Shown here one piece after another: positions 37,029-48,414 of a stretch of 64,000 nucleotides of DNA. The translations under genes were made by a program, and so were the position numbers. This DNA comes from Flavobacterium sp. MK4S-17 (GTDB taxonomy: Bacteria; Bacteroidota; Bacteroidia; Flavobacteriales; Flavobacteriaceae), in the NCBI RefSeq assembly GCF_009848495.1, contig NZ_WWEP01000021.1, forward strand, positions 62,001 through 126,000, read 5' to 3'. The notes under the pieces are model-generated. The model was not told where the DNA came from. It saw only the letters and a program-made list of their open reading frames with translations, and made no database searches. The number at the start of each line of letters is the position of its first letter. Within the stretch, counting starts at the first letter, position 1.

Positions 37029-37634
37029 ATGGCAAGATATACTGGTCCACAAACTAAAATCGCCCGTAAATTTGGTGAGGCGATTTTCGGAGACGATAAA
37101 GCCTTCGAAAAAAGAAATTACCCTCCAGGGCAACACGGCCTTGCAAAGAAAAGGGGTAAAAAATCTGAATATGCTATCCAGTTAATGGAAAAGCAAAAAG
37201 CAAAATATACTTACGGTATCCTTGAAAAGCAATTCAGGAACCTGTATGAAAAAGCCGCTGCTACCAAAGGTGTAACAGGTGAAGTGCTTTTACAACTTTG
37301 TGAAGCGAGGCTTGACAATGTTGTTTACAGGATGGGTATTGCCCCTTCAAGAAGGGCTGCAAGGCAAATAGTTTCCCATAGGCACATTACAGTTAATGGC
37401 GAAGTGGTAAACATTCCTTCATACCACCTTAAGCCCGGAGATAAAGTTTCTGTGCGCGAAAAATCAAAATCACTAGATGCTATTGAGCGCTCTTTATCTA
37501 ATTCATCTCAGGTATATGAGTGGATAACCTGGAACAACGATACTAAAGAAGGTACTTTTGTTTCTGTACCTGCCAGGATACAAATTCCGGAAAACATCAA
37601 AGAACAACTAATCGTTGAGTTGTATAACAAATAA
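37029..37634 (+). CDS. rpsD: 30S ribosomal protein S4
   Basis: A 201-residue S4 with the starting [17 protein letters not shown], the S4 RNA-binding domain [28 protein letters not shown], and an unconserved insertion typical of the phylum. S4 starts 30S assembly, is a general antitermination factor in some bacteria, and represses its own operon in E. coli. Hairpin at 36964-37014 lies just upstream. Confidence 0.99.
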   Translation: MARYTGPQTKIARKFGEAIFGDDKAFEKRNYPPGQHGLAKKRGKKSEYAIQLMEKQKAKYTYGILEKQFRNLYEKAAATKGVTGEVLLQLCEARLDNVVYRMGIAPSRRAARQIVSHRHITVNGEVVNIPSYHLKPGDKVSVREKSKSLDAIERSLSNSSQVYEWITWNNDTKEGTFVSVPARIQIPENIKEQLIVELYNK

Positions 37635-37654
37635 TAATTGACATTAGTCGAAAT

Positions 37655-38647
37655 ATGGCAATATTTAATTTTCAAAAGCCCGATAAAGTTATAATGGTCG
37701 ATTCTACGGATTTCGTGGGGAAATTTGAATTCCGTCCACTGGAGCCCGGTTATGGTTTGACTGTTGGTAATGCACTTAGAAGAGTTTTGCTTTCTTCACT
37801 GGAAGGTTATGCAATAACTTCAGTACGTATTGAAGGAGTAGACCATGAGTTCTCTACAATACCCGGGGTTGTTGAAGATGTTACAGAAATTATACTGAAC
37901 TTAAAACAGGTTCGCTTTAAGCGCCAGATAGAGGATATAGATAACGAATCGGTTACCGTATCTTTTTCAGGAAATGACCAGCTGACTGCAGGCGATTTCC
38001 AAAAGTTCATCTCCGGTTTCCAGGTATTAAATCCTGAACTTGTTATTTGTAACATGGACAGCAAGATTAACATTAACCTTGAACTAACTATTGAAAAAGG
38101 AAGGGGTTATGTACCGGCTGAAGAAAACAAAAAGCAAAATGCGGCTATAGGGACTATTTTTACAGATTCAATCTTTACTCCTGTAAAGAATGTAAAATAT
38201 ACAATAGAGAACTTCCGTGTGGAACAAAAAACCGACTACGAGAAACTTGTATTCGAAATTATTACCGACGGTTCTATTCACCCTAAAGATGCGCTTACAG
38301 AGGCAGCAAAAACACTTATACACCACTTTATGCTGTTCTCTGATGAAAGGATAACACTGGAGGCCGATGAAATAGCACAAACGGAATCATACGATGAGGA
38401 ATCATTGCACATGAGGCAGCTTCTTAAAACAAAGCTTGTTGACATGGATCTTTCCGTTAGGGCATTAAATTGTTTAAAAGCGGCTGAAGTTGATACATTA
38501 GGAGATTTAGTATCGTTCAATAAAAATGACTTAATGAAGTTCCGTAACTTTGGTAAAAAATCATTAACTGAGCTTGATGAGCTTGTTGCCTCTAAAAATT
38601 TACACTTCGGAATGGATTTAACGAAATATAAATTAGATAAAGAATAA
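37655..38647 (+). CDS. rpoA: DNA-directed RNA polymerase subunit alpha
   Basis: A 330-residue alpha subunit. The N-terminal domain has [32 protein letters not shown] and [19 protein letters not shown] (dimer and core assembly), and the C-terminal domain has [24 protein letters not shown] and [15 protein letters not shown] (UP-element and activator contacts). It follows rpsD by 20 bases. Confidence 0.99.
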   Translation: MAIFNFQKPDKVIMVDSTDFVGKFEFRPLEPGYGLTVGNALRRVLLSSLEGYAITSVRIEGVDHEFSTIPGVVEDVTEIILNLKQVRFKRQIEDIDNESVTVSFSGNDQLTAGDFQKFISGFQVLNPELVICNMDSKININLELTIEKGRGYVPAEENKKQNAAIGTIFTDSIFTPVKNVKYTIENFRVEQKTDYEKLVFEIITDGSIHPKDALTEAAKTLIHHFMLFSDERITLEADEIAQTESYDEESLHMRQLLKTKLVDMDLSVRALNCLKAAEVDTLGDLVSFNKNDLMKFRNFGKKSLTELDELVASKNLHFGMDLTKYKLDKE

Positions 38648-38680
38648 TCTGAACCGTATTCGGTTTAAATTACAGAAGCA

Positions 38681-39190
38681 ATGAGACACGGAAAAAAAAT
38701 AAATCATTTAAGCAGGCAAAGGGGGCATAGGAAATCTATGCTTGCCAATATGGCTTGCTCACTTATAGAGCACAAGCGTATTAATACAACTGTTGCCAAA
38801 GCTAAAGCGCTAAAACAGTTTATTGAGCCACTTGTAACAAAATCTAAAGAAGATACAACACACAACAGGCGTATTGTATTTGCTTACCTTCGTAACAAAT
38901 ATGCCGTTACCGAACTTTTTAGGGAAGTAGCTGCCAAGGTGGGCGACCGTCCGGGCGGATATACACGTATCATTAAGCTTGGTAACCGTCTTGGTGACAA
39001 CGCAGATATGGCTATGATTGAGCTTGTGGACTTTAACGAACTATACAACGTTACTAAGAAAGAAGCTAAAAAATCTACACGCCGTAGCAGGTCTGCTAAA
39101 AAAGCTGAAACTGCTCCTGCTGCTGAGGCTGCACCGGCTAAAGAGGCTCCGGCTGCTGAAACTGAAGAAAATAAAGAAGCTACTGAATAA
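38681..39190 (+). CDS. rplQ: 50S ribosomal protein L17, extended C-terminus
   Basis: A 169-residue L17: the core domain [24 protein letters not shown] to about residue 125 is standard, followed by a tail of about 45 residues rich in Ala, Glu and Lys ([18 protein letters not shown]) that E. coli L17 lacks. The tail is probably flexible and surface-exposed; such extensions are seen in Bacteroidetes. Last gene of the block, with a terminator 30 bases after it. Confidence 0.98.
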   Translation: MRHGKKINHLSRQRGHRKSMLANMACSLIEHKRINTTVAKAKALKQFIEPLVTKSKEDTTHNRRIVFAYLRNKYAVTELFREVAAKVGDRPGGYTRIIKLGNRLGDNADMAMIELVDFNELYNVTKKEAKKSTRRSRSAKKAETAPAAEAAPAKEAPAAETEENKEATE

Positions 39191-39220
39191 TCATGAAGCA
39201 ACTGATTTTTCAATAATATT

Positions 39221-39256
39221 AAAAAGGATAAACTTAACGGTTTGTCCTTTTTTTTT
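39221..39256 (+). terminator. Terminator of the ribosomal block
   Basis: AAAAAGGATAAAC pairs with GTTTGTCCTTTTT (one G-U) around a TTAACG loop, followed by a run of T. It ends the 17-kb ribosomal transcription unit. Confidence 0.88.
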
Positions 39257-39282
39257 GGCTTTTTGTAATGCACTGCGCAAAA

Positions 39283-39314
39283 TTTCAGTAAAACATTTTT
39301 TTAAAGTAAATTTG
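39283..39314 (+). promoter_or_regulatory. Promoter of carA
   Basis: TTTC at 39283-39286 and TAAATTTG at 39307-39314 are separated by 20 bases, fitting the Bacteroidetes promoter with one mismatch at -33. The carA start lies 24 bases downstream. Confidence 0.65.
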
Positions 39315-39337
39315 CAACCACAACAACACAACACTAC

Positions 39338-40453
39338 ATGAAATATTCTAACAGGAAACAAGCAATACTACTTTTAGCTGACGGTACAATTTTTTACGGA
39401 AAATCAATAGGCATTGAGGGTACTGTTTTTGGGGAGGTATGCTATAATACCGGTATGACAGGATACCAGGAAATTTTTACTGACCCATCGTATTTTGGCC
39501 AAATTATGGTGGCATCTAATGCACATATTGGCAACTACGGTACTAACGATGAGGAGATTGAAGCCGATAAAATAATGATATCAGGACTTGTTTGTAAAAA
39601 CTTTAGCTTTAACCATTCAAGGACAAATTCAACAAATGGCTTAAAGGAATATTTTGATAAATATAACCTTGTTGCCATTTCAGATGTAGATACCCGTGCC
39701 CTTGTTAGCTATATCAGGGATAATGGCGCTATGAATGCCGCAATTTCTACAGACGGTACATCTATAGAAGAACTAAGGAAGCAGTTGGCACAGGTGCCGG
39801 ATATGAAGGGGCTGGAGCTTTCTTCTAAGGTTTCTACTACAGAGCCTTACTTTATGGGTAATCCAGACGCTAAATATAAAATATCTGCACTGGACTTAGG
39901 AATTAAGAAGAATATATTGCGCAACCTTGTAAAGAGGGATTGTTATATTAAGGTTTTTCCTTATGATTCGAGTTACGAAGATTTAAAGAGCTTTAATCCT
40001 GACGGTTATTTTTTATCTAATGGGCCTGGGGATCCTGCACCGCTTTTAGTGGCACAGGAAACGGCACGTCGCATACTGGAAAAAGATGAGCCTGTATTTG
40101 GTATTTGCCTTGGGCACCAAGTATTGGCACTCGCAAACGGGATACCTACCTACAAAATGTTTAACGGCCACAGGGGTATTAACCACCCGGTGCGCAATAT
40201 ACTTACAGGGGAAGGAGAGATAACCTCCCAAAATCATGGATTTGCCGTAAGGAGGGAGGAGCTTGAAAAAAATCCTGAGTTTGAAATAACACACGAGCAT
40301 GTTAATGATGGCACCGTGGCTGGGATGCGCATGAAAAATAAAAATTGTTTTTCGGTGCAGTACCACCCTGAAGCAAGCCCTGGCCCGCATGATGCCGGTT
40401 ATTTATTTGACCAGTTTATTGCCAACATTGAAAAAAGTAAACAAAAAGCATAA
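39338..40453 (+). CDS. carA: Carbamoyl-phosphate synthase small subunit
   Basis: A 371-residue glutamine amidotransferase. The N-terminal CPSase_sm_chain domain (FGEVCYNTGMTGYQEIFTDPSY) precedes a class I amidotransferase domain with catalytic Cys257 in GICLGHQ, and the His/Glu pair in YHPEASPGPHD. It hydrolyses glutamine to supply ammonia to the large subunit (carB), which is not in this window. Product feeds pyrimidine and arginine synthesis. The gene follows its own promoter and stands apart from eno, 123 bases downstream. Confidence 0.98.
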   Translation: MKYSNRKQAILLLADGTIFYGKSIGIEGTVFGEVCYNTGMTGYQEIFTDPSYFGQIMVASNAHIGNYGTNDEEIEADKIMISGLVCKNFSFNHSRTNSTNGLKEYFDKYNLVAISDVDTRALVSYIRDNGAMNAAISTDGTSIEELRKQLAQVPDMKGLELSSKVSTTEPYFMGNPDAKYKISALDLGIKKNILRNLVKRDCYIKVFPYDSSYEDLKSFNPDGYFLSNGPGDPAPLLVAQETARRILEKDEPVFGICLGHQVLALANGIPTYKMFNGHRGINHPVRNILTGEGEITSQNHGFAVRREELEKNPEFEITHEHVNDGTVAGMRMKNKNCFSVQYHPEASPGPHDAGYLFDQFIANIEKSKQKA

Positions 40454-40558
40454 AGTCTTGTTTTCTAAAACGTTTGCGTTTATAAGTTTTTGAATTTTAA
40501 AACATTTCGAATTTTAAATTCTATAAATTTGTTATTTAAACAAAAAAGTCAACCTTAA

Positions 40559-41869
<1,311 letters not shown>

Positions 41870-41889
41870 TATAGCGCTTAACTATAAAA

Positions 41890-41923
41890 AACAAAGGCTG
41901 CCTGTTGGCAGCCTTTGTTTTTT
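41890..41923 (+). terminator. Terminator of eno
   Basis: AACAAAGGCTGCC and GGCAGCCTTTGTT form a perfect thirteen-pair stem around a TGTT loop, followed by T4-T6. It shares the GGCTGCC core with the terminator at 20277-20305. Confidence 0.95.
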
Positions 41924-42012
41924 CAAATTCTAAATCAAACTGCATTAATTCTCAATAAGAAGTTAAATGTTAAACCAGATATAATACATTTGTTTAACAT
42001 AATTTGCAGTTT

Positions 42013-43977
42013 ATGAAAGCATTAAAGTTATTATTGCTTGTGTTTTGTTTTTGCCAAAGCGCTTTTTCGCAAAACAAAATTACCGACAGCCTTTTTACTG
42101 AGCTCGGCAAAGCAGGAAGCGATGCCAAAAAAGTAGAGTTGTATAATGCAATAGCGTCAGAATATATTGAAAATAATCCTGCCTTAATGATGCAGTATGC
42201 CCAAAAGGGGCTAAAACTGGCACAGCTTAAAAAACTAAAGGAAGGAGAGGCCTGTTCATGGCTCAATATGGGGAATGCCAATATTATGATGAGCCGTTAT
42301 ACCGAAGCATTAAAGAGCTTTACCAATGCCCAGGATATTTATGAAGGCATAAAAAAAGCCGGTAATCCCTCTGAAGAAATTATGAGCGGCCTTGCAAGGG
42401 CTTATGGCAGTATAGGTATAGTGTTTTCAGAACAAAACAATTATGCCAAAGCACTGGAATATTATTTTAAGGCAATAAAAATATACCGTGAAGCAGGAGA
42501 AGATGAAATTTTAGCTACAGCTTACAATAATATTGGTATAGTTTATAAAACGCAGAAGGAATATACCAAGGCCCTGCAATATTTCAATAAAGCATTGCAG
42601 CTTCAGCAAAAAACAGCAGATAATACTTCGGGCGTTACTATTACCAACATAGGTAATATATATTTCCTTAATGGTGATAATGATAAAGCACTGAAATCAT
42701 ATAAAAGTGCTGAGGAGTTTTTTAAGAAGCATGAAAATAAAAGGGGAGAAGCTGAACTGTATAACAGCTTTGGTAATTACTACAAAAAAACGGGCGACAC
42801 ACAGCTTGCTGAAAAAAATTATAAAAAGGCACTTGAAATTTTCCGGGTTTCAGGAGAAGATTACGGGGCTTCGGCATCAATGGCTTTTTTAGGGCAGCTT
42901 TACGCAGGGCAGCATAAAAATGAAGAAGCGTTGGTATTCCTGAAACAATCGGTTGATATGGCTGCCCGTATAGGGGTGCTGGAACAGGTTAAGGAATCGG
43001 AAAAAAGTATCAGTAGTATTTATGAAAGCCAGGGGGATTTTGCCGGGGCACTAAAGCACTATAAACTTTATACAGCAGCTAAGGATAGCATTAATAATGC
43101 TGAAAATATAAAAAACCTTGTACGCGAGGAAATGAACTTTGAAATGGAGCGCAAAGCCGAATTGCAAAAAGCTGAAAATGAAAAACGGGAGGCTGTGTAT
43201 ATAGAGCAATCTAAAAGGCACAGGCAGCAGACACTTTTTACGGGGCTTTTTGCCATTTTGCTGTTTGGGCTGGCTTTTGTTATTTATAACAGGCTACAGC
43301 TTAAAAAAACACTTACACTGCAAAAAGACCTTGCCGAGTATGAGCAAAAGGCACTGCACCTGCAAATGAACCCTCATTTTGTATTTAACTGCCTGGGGTC
43401 AATTTCCAGCTTTATAGTACAAAACGGAACCGATTCGGCTATAAAATACCTTTCAAAATTTTCCAAGTTAATGCGGCTTACCCTTGAATATTCTAAAGAG
43501 TCGCTTATCCCAATCGATAAGGAAATTGAAGGCTTGCAAAATTACCTGGAACTGGAGCAGCTCCGCTTTAATAAAATGTTTGATTTTACAATAACCAAAG
43601 ACTCGGCTATTGAAGATGATATGGCCATACCACCCCTGCTTTTGCAACCTTTTGTAGAAAATGCCATCATACATGGTATAGTGCCTAAAAAAGAGAAAGG
43701 CAGTATCGTCATCAATTTCTCACTGGTAAATGATAAGTTGGTTTGCACTGTTACCGATAATGGGATTGGTTTTGCCAAATCAAAAGAAATGAAAGAAAAC
43801 AGTGTAACTGTACACAAATCTATGGCACTGGATATTACAAGAAAGAGGCTTGAGGTAATACAGGCATTTACAGCAAAAGCCTCACATGTTGAAATAAAAG
43901 AAATTACTGATGAAGCAGGCAGGCCTTCAGGTACGCGTATTGTGCTTAACCTGCCCGTTCAGTTTGCAACCAATTAA
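42013..43977 (+). CDS. TPR-repeat LytS-type sensor histidine kinase
   Basis: A 654-residue kinase started at the ATG at 42013 (an upstream in-frame TTG is unlikely). A signal peptide (1-20, ending in AFSQ) leads to about six tetratricopeptide repeats (30-370), a coiled stretch, one transmembrane helix (about 405-425), then the His_kinase/HATPase module: phosphoacceptor His455 in QMNPHFVFN and the ATP-binding PFVENAIIHG and TDNGIGF. The TPR sensor is therefore periplasmic. It is followed two bases later by its LytTR regulator, and then by a T9SS surface protein. A -7 box TACATTTG lies at 41985-41992. The stimulus is unknown. Confidence 0.95.
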   Translation: MKALKLLLLVFCFCQSAFSQNKITDSLFTELGKAGSDAKKVELYNAIASEYIENNPALMMQYAQKGLKLAQLKKLKEGEACSWLNMGNANIMMSRYTEALKSFTNAQDIYEGIKKAGNPSEEIMSGLARAYGSIGIVFSEQNNYAKALEYYFKAIKIYREAGEDEILATAYNNIGIVYKTQKEYTKALQYFNKALQLQQKTADNTSGVTITNIGNIYFLNGDNDKALKSYKSAEEFFKKHENKRGEAELYNSFGNYYKKTGDTQLAEKNYKKALEIFRVSGEDYGASASMAFLGQLYAGQHKNEEALVFLKQSVDMAARIGVLEQVKESEKSISSIYESQGDFAGALKHYKLYTAAKDSINNAENIKNLVREEMNFEMERKAELQKAENEKREAVYIEQSKRHRQQTLFTGLFAILLFGLAFVIYNRLQLKKTLTLQKDLAEYEQKALHLQMNPHFVFNCLGSISSFIVQNGTDSAIKYLSKFSKLMRLTLEYSKESLIPIDKEIEGLQNYLELEQLRFNKMFDFTITKDSAIEDDMAIPPLLLQPFVENAIIHGIVPKKEKGSIVINFSLVNDKLVCTVTDNGIGFAKSKEMKENSVTVHKSMALDITRKRLEVIQAFTAKASHVEIKEITDEAGRPSGTRIVLNLPVQFATN

Positions 43978-43979
43978 TT

Positions 43980-44741
43980 ATGATAACAGCATTACTAATA
44001 GACGACGATTTAAACCTGAGAAACGGCATGAAAGGGCTGCTGGCACGATATGCGCCGGATATTAATATATTGGGCGAGGCGGACAGCGTTAAAAACGGTA
44101 TTAAAGCCATAGAGCATTTTCAGCCTGATGTTGTTTTCCTTGATATACAGCTTGGAGACGGTACAGGATTCGATATACTGGAGCAGTTAATGCAAAAGCG
44201 GGGAAGCCTTTCGTTTAATGTAGTCTTTATTACTGCGCATGAGCAGTATGCCGTAAAGGCTTTTCGTTTCAGTGCACTGGATTATCTCCTAAAGCCGGTT
44301 GACCCGGAAGATTTGGCCAAGGTTATAGAGAAGATTAAAAAGGTGGTAACCGGTTCAGGTACTTATGCCCATATAGACCTGCTTCTGGAAAACATCAGAA
44401 AAAAGGTAGATAAGTTTAAGCGCATTGCACTTTCCACTTCAGACGGCATCCACCTGTTTGATGTGAGCGATATTATAAGATGCGAATCACAGGATAATTA
44501 CACCAAGTTTTATATAAAAAATAATAAGCCGGTGTTAATAGCAAAAACCTTAAAGGAATATGAGGACCTGCTTTCGGAGCAGGGTTTTGAACGCATACAC
44601 CAGTCGCACCTTATCAACCTTGCCTATTTAAAATCCTACATAAAAAAAGATGGCGGATATGCCGTAATGGCTGACAACAGCCATTTGCCTATATCGCAGC
44701 GTAAAAAGGAACGCCTGCAGGAATTGCTTAAATCATTATAA
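43980..44741 (+). CDS. LytTR-family response regulator
   Basis: A 253-residue regulator: receiver domain with Asp8-Asp10 and the phosphoacceptor Asp55 (VVFLDIQLGDG), a conserved K in SALDYLLKPVD, and a C-terminal LytTR DNA-binding domain with ALSTSDGIHLFDVSDIIRCES and RIHQSHLINL. It will be phosphorylated by the preceding TPR kinase, whose stop is two bases ahead. LytTR regulators bind direct repeats upstream of targets. The next gene, a T9SS protein, lies 19 bases on and may be cotranscribed or regulated. Confidence 0.96.
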   Translation: MITALLIDDDLNLRNGMKGLLARYAPDINILGEADSVKNGIKAIEHFQPDVVFLDIQLGDGTGFDILEQLMQKRGSLSFNVVFITAHEQYAVKAFRFSALDYLLKPVDPEDLAKVIEKIKKVVTGSGTYAHIDLLLENIRKKVDKFKRIALSTSDGIHLFDVSDIIRCESQDNYTKFYIKNNKPVLIAKTLKEYEDLLSEQGFERIHQSHLINLAYLKSYIKKDGGYAVMADNSHLPISQRKKERLQELLKSL

Positions 44742-44760
44742 AATCATCAATTAAAACGTT

Positions 44761-46815
44761 ATGAAAAAAAAATTACTTTTTATTTTACTTTTTTTACCTG
44801 CACTTGCTTTGGCGCAGGTAGTAAACATACCCGATGTTTACTTTAAAAACAAGCTGCTTTCTGCTAATGCTTCCAATGGTGTGGCTAAGGATAGTAATGA
44901 TAACCCTATAATTATTGATGTGAACGGCAATAACCAAATAGAGGAAACGGAAGCCTTGGCAGTAATAGGGTTAAATGTTTCCAATGCATCAATAGCTTCC
45001 TTACAGGGTATTGAAGCATTCCTTAACCTTAAATCACTGGACTGCTCAACAAATAACTTAAATGCGCTTGATGTATCCATGCTGCCCGTGTTGGAATTGC
45101 TGGATTGTGCAGGTAATCAGTTAACCGGTGTGCAGCTTTCGCCTAACCTTTATAAATTATTTTGCACATCAAACCCGCTTACATCATTAAGTACTGAAAA
45201 CCTGCCTAATTTAGTTCAGTTGGTTTGCATACAAACCAATATAGTATCGCTGGATTTAAGCAATTCGCCAAACTTTGAAGGTTTGCTGTGCACCAATAAC
45301 AATAACCTTGTATCGGTAAACCTAAAAAACGGAAATTCTGAAAGCCAGGTGGGTGTGGCATTAAATCCTAATCTTGTTTATTTATGCGTGGACGATGAAG
45401 ATGTGGAATCAGTACAACAATCGCTGGATGATTTGGGCGAGAATATAAATGTTAATGCCTACTGCTCATTTGTTCCCGGCGGCAGCTATAATACCATTAA
45501 AGGCAAGCTTACTTTTGATGCTGATAATAACGGATGCGATACAGGCGATGCGCCGCGCAAGTACATTAAGGTAACACTTGACGATGGCACGCAGTCAGGC
45601 TCAGCATTTTCCGACGGTTTGGGAGCGTATGCTTTTTATACCGGAGCAGGTAATTTTACATTAACACCGGAATTTGAAGAAGATTATTTTACTGCAGCCC
45701 CGGCTATGGCAATGGTTAACTTTCCAGCGGCTGATAACTCTGAATCGTTGCAGGATTTTTGTATTACTGCTACAGGTGTAAACCCTGATATTGAAGTGGT
45801 AATGGTGCCGGTGGTAGCTGCAAGGCCCGGTTTTGATGCAGTATATAAAATTGTGTATAAAAATAAGGGTAACCAGGTGCTTTCAGGAAATATAAATTGC
45901 TTATGGGACTATTCATTACTCGAGTTTGTCAGTATGGTTCCCTCTGCCGATATAGCCGGTGTGGGCAGTTATTCATGGAATTTTAACGGGTTACAGCCTT
46001 TTGAAAGCAGGGAAATAACCATGACGCTTAATGTAAACAGCCAGGTGGAAAATCCACCTGTTAATGCAGGCGATATATTGCCGTTTACAGCTACTGCCTC
46101 AATAGGTGCTGACGAAATGCCGGATGATAACATTTATATTTTAAATCAGGTAGTTGTAAATTCTGCCGATCCTAATAATATTGTGTGCCTTGAAGGGAGT
46201 ACAGCACCTGCCGAAGCTATTGGCAAATACCTGCATTATATAGTTAATTTTGAAAATACCGGTACTGCCGCTGCTGATTTTGTAGTTGTAAAACATGAGT
46301 TTGACGAAACCCAGTATAATGTGGGCAGCTTGCAGATATTGAATACTTCGCACGGGATGGAAGCCAGGGTGAGGGGAAATGTTGTGGAGTTTATTTTTAA
46401 AAGCATTAACCTTAATGCTGCCGAGCATGGTAATATACTGTTTAAGGTAAAATCTAAAAACAGCCTTACGGCTGGCAGCCAGGTAGCCAACCGTGCCAAC
46501 ATTTATTTTGATTATAATTATCCTGTGGAAACTAACGAAGCAACCACTTTGTTTGAAACGCTGGGCAGGAATGATTATAACCTGGATAGCTCTGTTAAGG
46601 TGTATCCTAACCCGGCCGAAGGCCATGTTATCATTACTGCAGATTTTACCGTTAATACTATACAGCTGTTTGATGTTCAGGGCAGGCTGCTGCAAACTTC
46701 TGTAATAAATAATACTGAAGCTGAAATTGATATTTCAGGCAGGGCGGCAGGTATTTATTTTATTAAGGTAATTACTGGCAAGGGTACTAAAGTAGAGAAG
46801 CTTGTAAAGAAGTAA
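44761..46815 (+). CDS. T9SS-secreted protein with leucine-rich repeats
   Basis: A 684-residue secreted protein: signal peptide (1-19), about six leucine-rich-repeat-like units (about 60-230: LNLKSLDCSTNNLNALDVS, LPVLELLDCAGNQLTGV), a Gly-linked domain starting GKLTFDADNNGCD (about 245), a DUF11-like or DUF7619-like beta-sandwich region (about 340-590) and the type IX sorting domain VKVYPNPAEG (about 615) to the end. The exact names of the middle domains are uncertain. It follows the LytTR regulator by 19 bases, so the kinase and regulator probably control it. A surface adhesin or binding role is likely, not proven. Confidence 0.88.
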   Translation: MKKKLLFILLFLPALALAQVVNIPDVYFKNKLLSANASNGVAKDSNDNPIIIDVNGNNQIEETEALAVIGLNVSNASIASLQGIEAFLNLKSLDCSTNNLNALDVSMLPVLELLDCAGNQLTGVQLSPNLYKLFCTSNPLTSLSTENLPNLVQLVCIQTNIVSLDLSNSPNFEGLLCTNNNNLVSVNLKNGNSESQVGVALNPNLVYLCVDDEDVESVQQSLDDLGENINVNAYCSFVPGGSYNTIKGKLTFDADNNGCDTGDAPRKYIKVTLDDGTQSGSAFSDGLGAYAFYTGAGNFTLTPEFEEDYFTAAPAMAMVNFPAADNSESLQDFCITATGVNPDIEVVMVPVVAARPGFDAVYKIVYKNKGNQVLSGNINCLWDYSLLEFVSMVPSADIAGVGSYSWNFNGLQPFESREITMTLNVNSQVENPPVNAGDILPFTATASIGADEMPDDNIYILNQVVVNSADPNNIVCLEGSTAPAEAIGKYLHYIVNFENTGTAAADFVVVKHEFDETQYNVGSLQILNTSHGMEARVRGNVVEFIFKSINLNAAEHGNILFKVKSKNSLTAGSQVANRANIYFDYNYPVETNEATTLFETLGRNDYNLDSSVKVYPNPAEGHVIITADFTVNTIQLFDVQGRLLQTSVINNTEAEIDISGRAAGIYFIKVITGKGTKVEKLVKK

Positions 46816-46848
46816 TTACAGATAGATATTAATTTTTTAAACATTTGG

Positions 46849-46887
46849 CAAAAGTCAGCATTTCATTGTGCTGACTTTTGTTTATTA
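46849..46887 (+). terminator. Terminator after the T9SS LRR gene
   Basis: CAAAAGTCAGCA pairs perfectly with TGCTGACTTTTG (twelve pairs) around an eight-base loop, followed by TTTATTA. It closes the kinase-regulator-surface protein transcription unit. Confidence 0.88.
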
Positions 46888-46992
46888 TATGCTTAATTAA
46901 CTATTTTAATAAGTAATTTTCTTTATAAATAAATTGTAATTCACTAAATTCGCAGGAATATATTTTTAAACGTAATAATCTTTACTATTATC

Positions 46993-48276
46993 ATGTCAAA
47001 AACTGCAATATTGGAATTTGATGGCAAAAAATATGAGTTTCCCTTGATTGTGGGGACTGAAGATGAAGTTGCCATTGATATTGATAAATTACGCGGAGAA
47101 ACCGGCGCGATTACAATGGATCCCGGTTATAAAAATTCAGGTTCATGCAAAAGCGAAATAACATTCCTTGATGGCGAAAAAGGGATACTTCGCTACAGGG
47201 GCTACTCTATTGAAGACCTTGCTGAAAAATCTGATTTTCTTGAAGTTTCCTACCTTTTGGTTTTTGGCGAACTGCCAACTTCCTCGCAACTTGAAAAGTT
47301 TGAAAATGATATAAGGAAATATACCCTTGTTCATGAGGAAATGAAAAATATTATTGACGGTTTCCCTAAAACTGCCCACCCAATGGGAGTTTTGGCATCA
47401 TTAACAAGTGCCCTTACGGCTTTTAACCCAAAATCGGTTAATGTAGCCAATGATAAGGAAATGTATGAGGCTGTATGTAAAACTATGGCTAAATTCCTTG
47501 TTATCGCTACCTGGACATACAGGAAGGCAATGGGCTATCCGTTAAATTACTATGATAACACAAAGAGCTATGTAGAAAACTTTATGCAGCTTATGTTTGC
47601 ATTACCTACAGGGCCATACAAAGCCAACCCTGTTGTGGTTAATGCGCTGGATAAATTGTTTATACTGCATGCCGACCATGAACAAAACTGCTCTACATCT
47701 ACAGTAAGGATGGTGGGCTCATCTCACGCTGGCCTGTTTGCCTCAATTTCGGCAGGTGTATCGGCATTATGGGGGCCGCTTCATGGCGGTGCCAACCAGG
47801 CTGTGCTTGAAATGCTTGAGGCAATACAAAAAGACGGTGGTGATGTTGAGAAATACCTTGCCAAAGCTAAAGATAAAGAAGATCCGTTCCGACTTATGGG
47901 CTTTGGGCACAGGGTATATAAAAACTTTGACCCGAGGGCAAAAATCATTAAGAAGGCAGCCGATGAAGTGCTAAACGACCTTGGTGTTGACGACCCTGTA
48001 CTTTCAATAGCTAAGAAGCTTGAAGAAGCAGCTTTGCAGGACGAGTATTTTAAATCAAGGAATCTTTACCCTAACGTAGATTTCTATTCAGGAATTATAT
48101 ACAGGTCAATGGGTATACCAACAGAAATGTTTACCGTATTGTTTGCCATAGGAAGGCTTCCTGGCTGGATTGCGCAGTGGAAAGAAATGCGTGTAAACAA
48201 AGAACCTATAGGCAGGCCAAGGCAAATTTATACCGGCAGCCCGTTAAGGGAGTTTAAACCGATAAATGAAAGATAA
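46993..48276 (+). CDS. gltA: Citrate synthase (hexameric type)
   Basis: A 427-residue citrate synthase, the same length as the E. coli enzyme. Catalytic His in SALWGPLHGGAN, second His in GFGHRVYKNFDPRAK, and the Asp in PNVDFYSGI are present, with HADHEQNCSTSTVR upstream. It condenses acetyl-CoA and oxaloacetate to start the TCA cycle. The length suggests the allosteric, NADH-sensitive type II form. TAAATTCG at 46945-46952 may be the -7 box. A terminator follows. Confidence 0.98.
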   Translation: MSKTAILEFDGKKYEFPLIVGTEDEVAIDIDKLRGETGAITMDPGYKNSGSCKSEITFLDGEKGILRYRGYSIEDLAEKSDFLEVSYLLVFGELPTSSQLEKFENDIRKYTLVHEEMKNIIDGFPKTAHPMGVLASLTSALTAFNPKSVNVANDKEMYEAVCKTMAKFLVIATWTYRKAMGYPLNYYDNTKSYVENFMQLMFALPTGPYKANPVVVNALDKLFILHADHEQNCSTSTVRMVGSSHAGLFASISAGVSALWGPLHGGANQAVLEMLEAIQKDGGDVEKYLAKAKDKEDPFRLMGFGHRVYKNFDPRAKIIKKAADEVLNDLGVDDPVLSIAKKLEEAALQDEYFKSRNLYPNVDFYSGIIYRSMGIPTEMFTVLFAIGRLPGWIAQWKEMRVNKEPIGRPRQIYTGSPLREFKPINER

Positions 48277-48296
48277 ATTTCAGCCTTTATAAATTT

Positions 48297-48325
48297 AAAC
48301 CCGGTAGTTATTGCCGGGTTTTTTT
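48297..48325 (+). terminator. Terminator of gltA
   Basis: AAACCCGG pairs with CCGGGTTT around a nine-base loop, followed by T-run. It lies 20 bases after the citrate synthase stop. Confidence 0.92.
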
Positions 48326-48414
48326 ATCATCCTAAATTGAAGATTATATAACAAAACCAAATATTGCCTTTAATAATTTTTATAATTGTCAGCTAATAAG
48401 TTATAATGTTAGGA

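Noticed and set aside
39018..39341. A 107-residue plus-strand frame over the 3' end of rplQ
   Set aside because: It is a Leu/Lys-rich frame shadow of the Ala/Glu-coding tail and runs through the terminator.
40489..40531. TTTG at 40489 as the -33 box of eno
   Set aside because: The spacer to TAAATTTG is 31 bases, beyond the usual 17-23.
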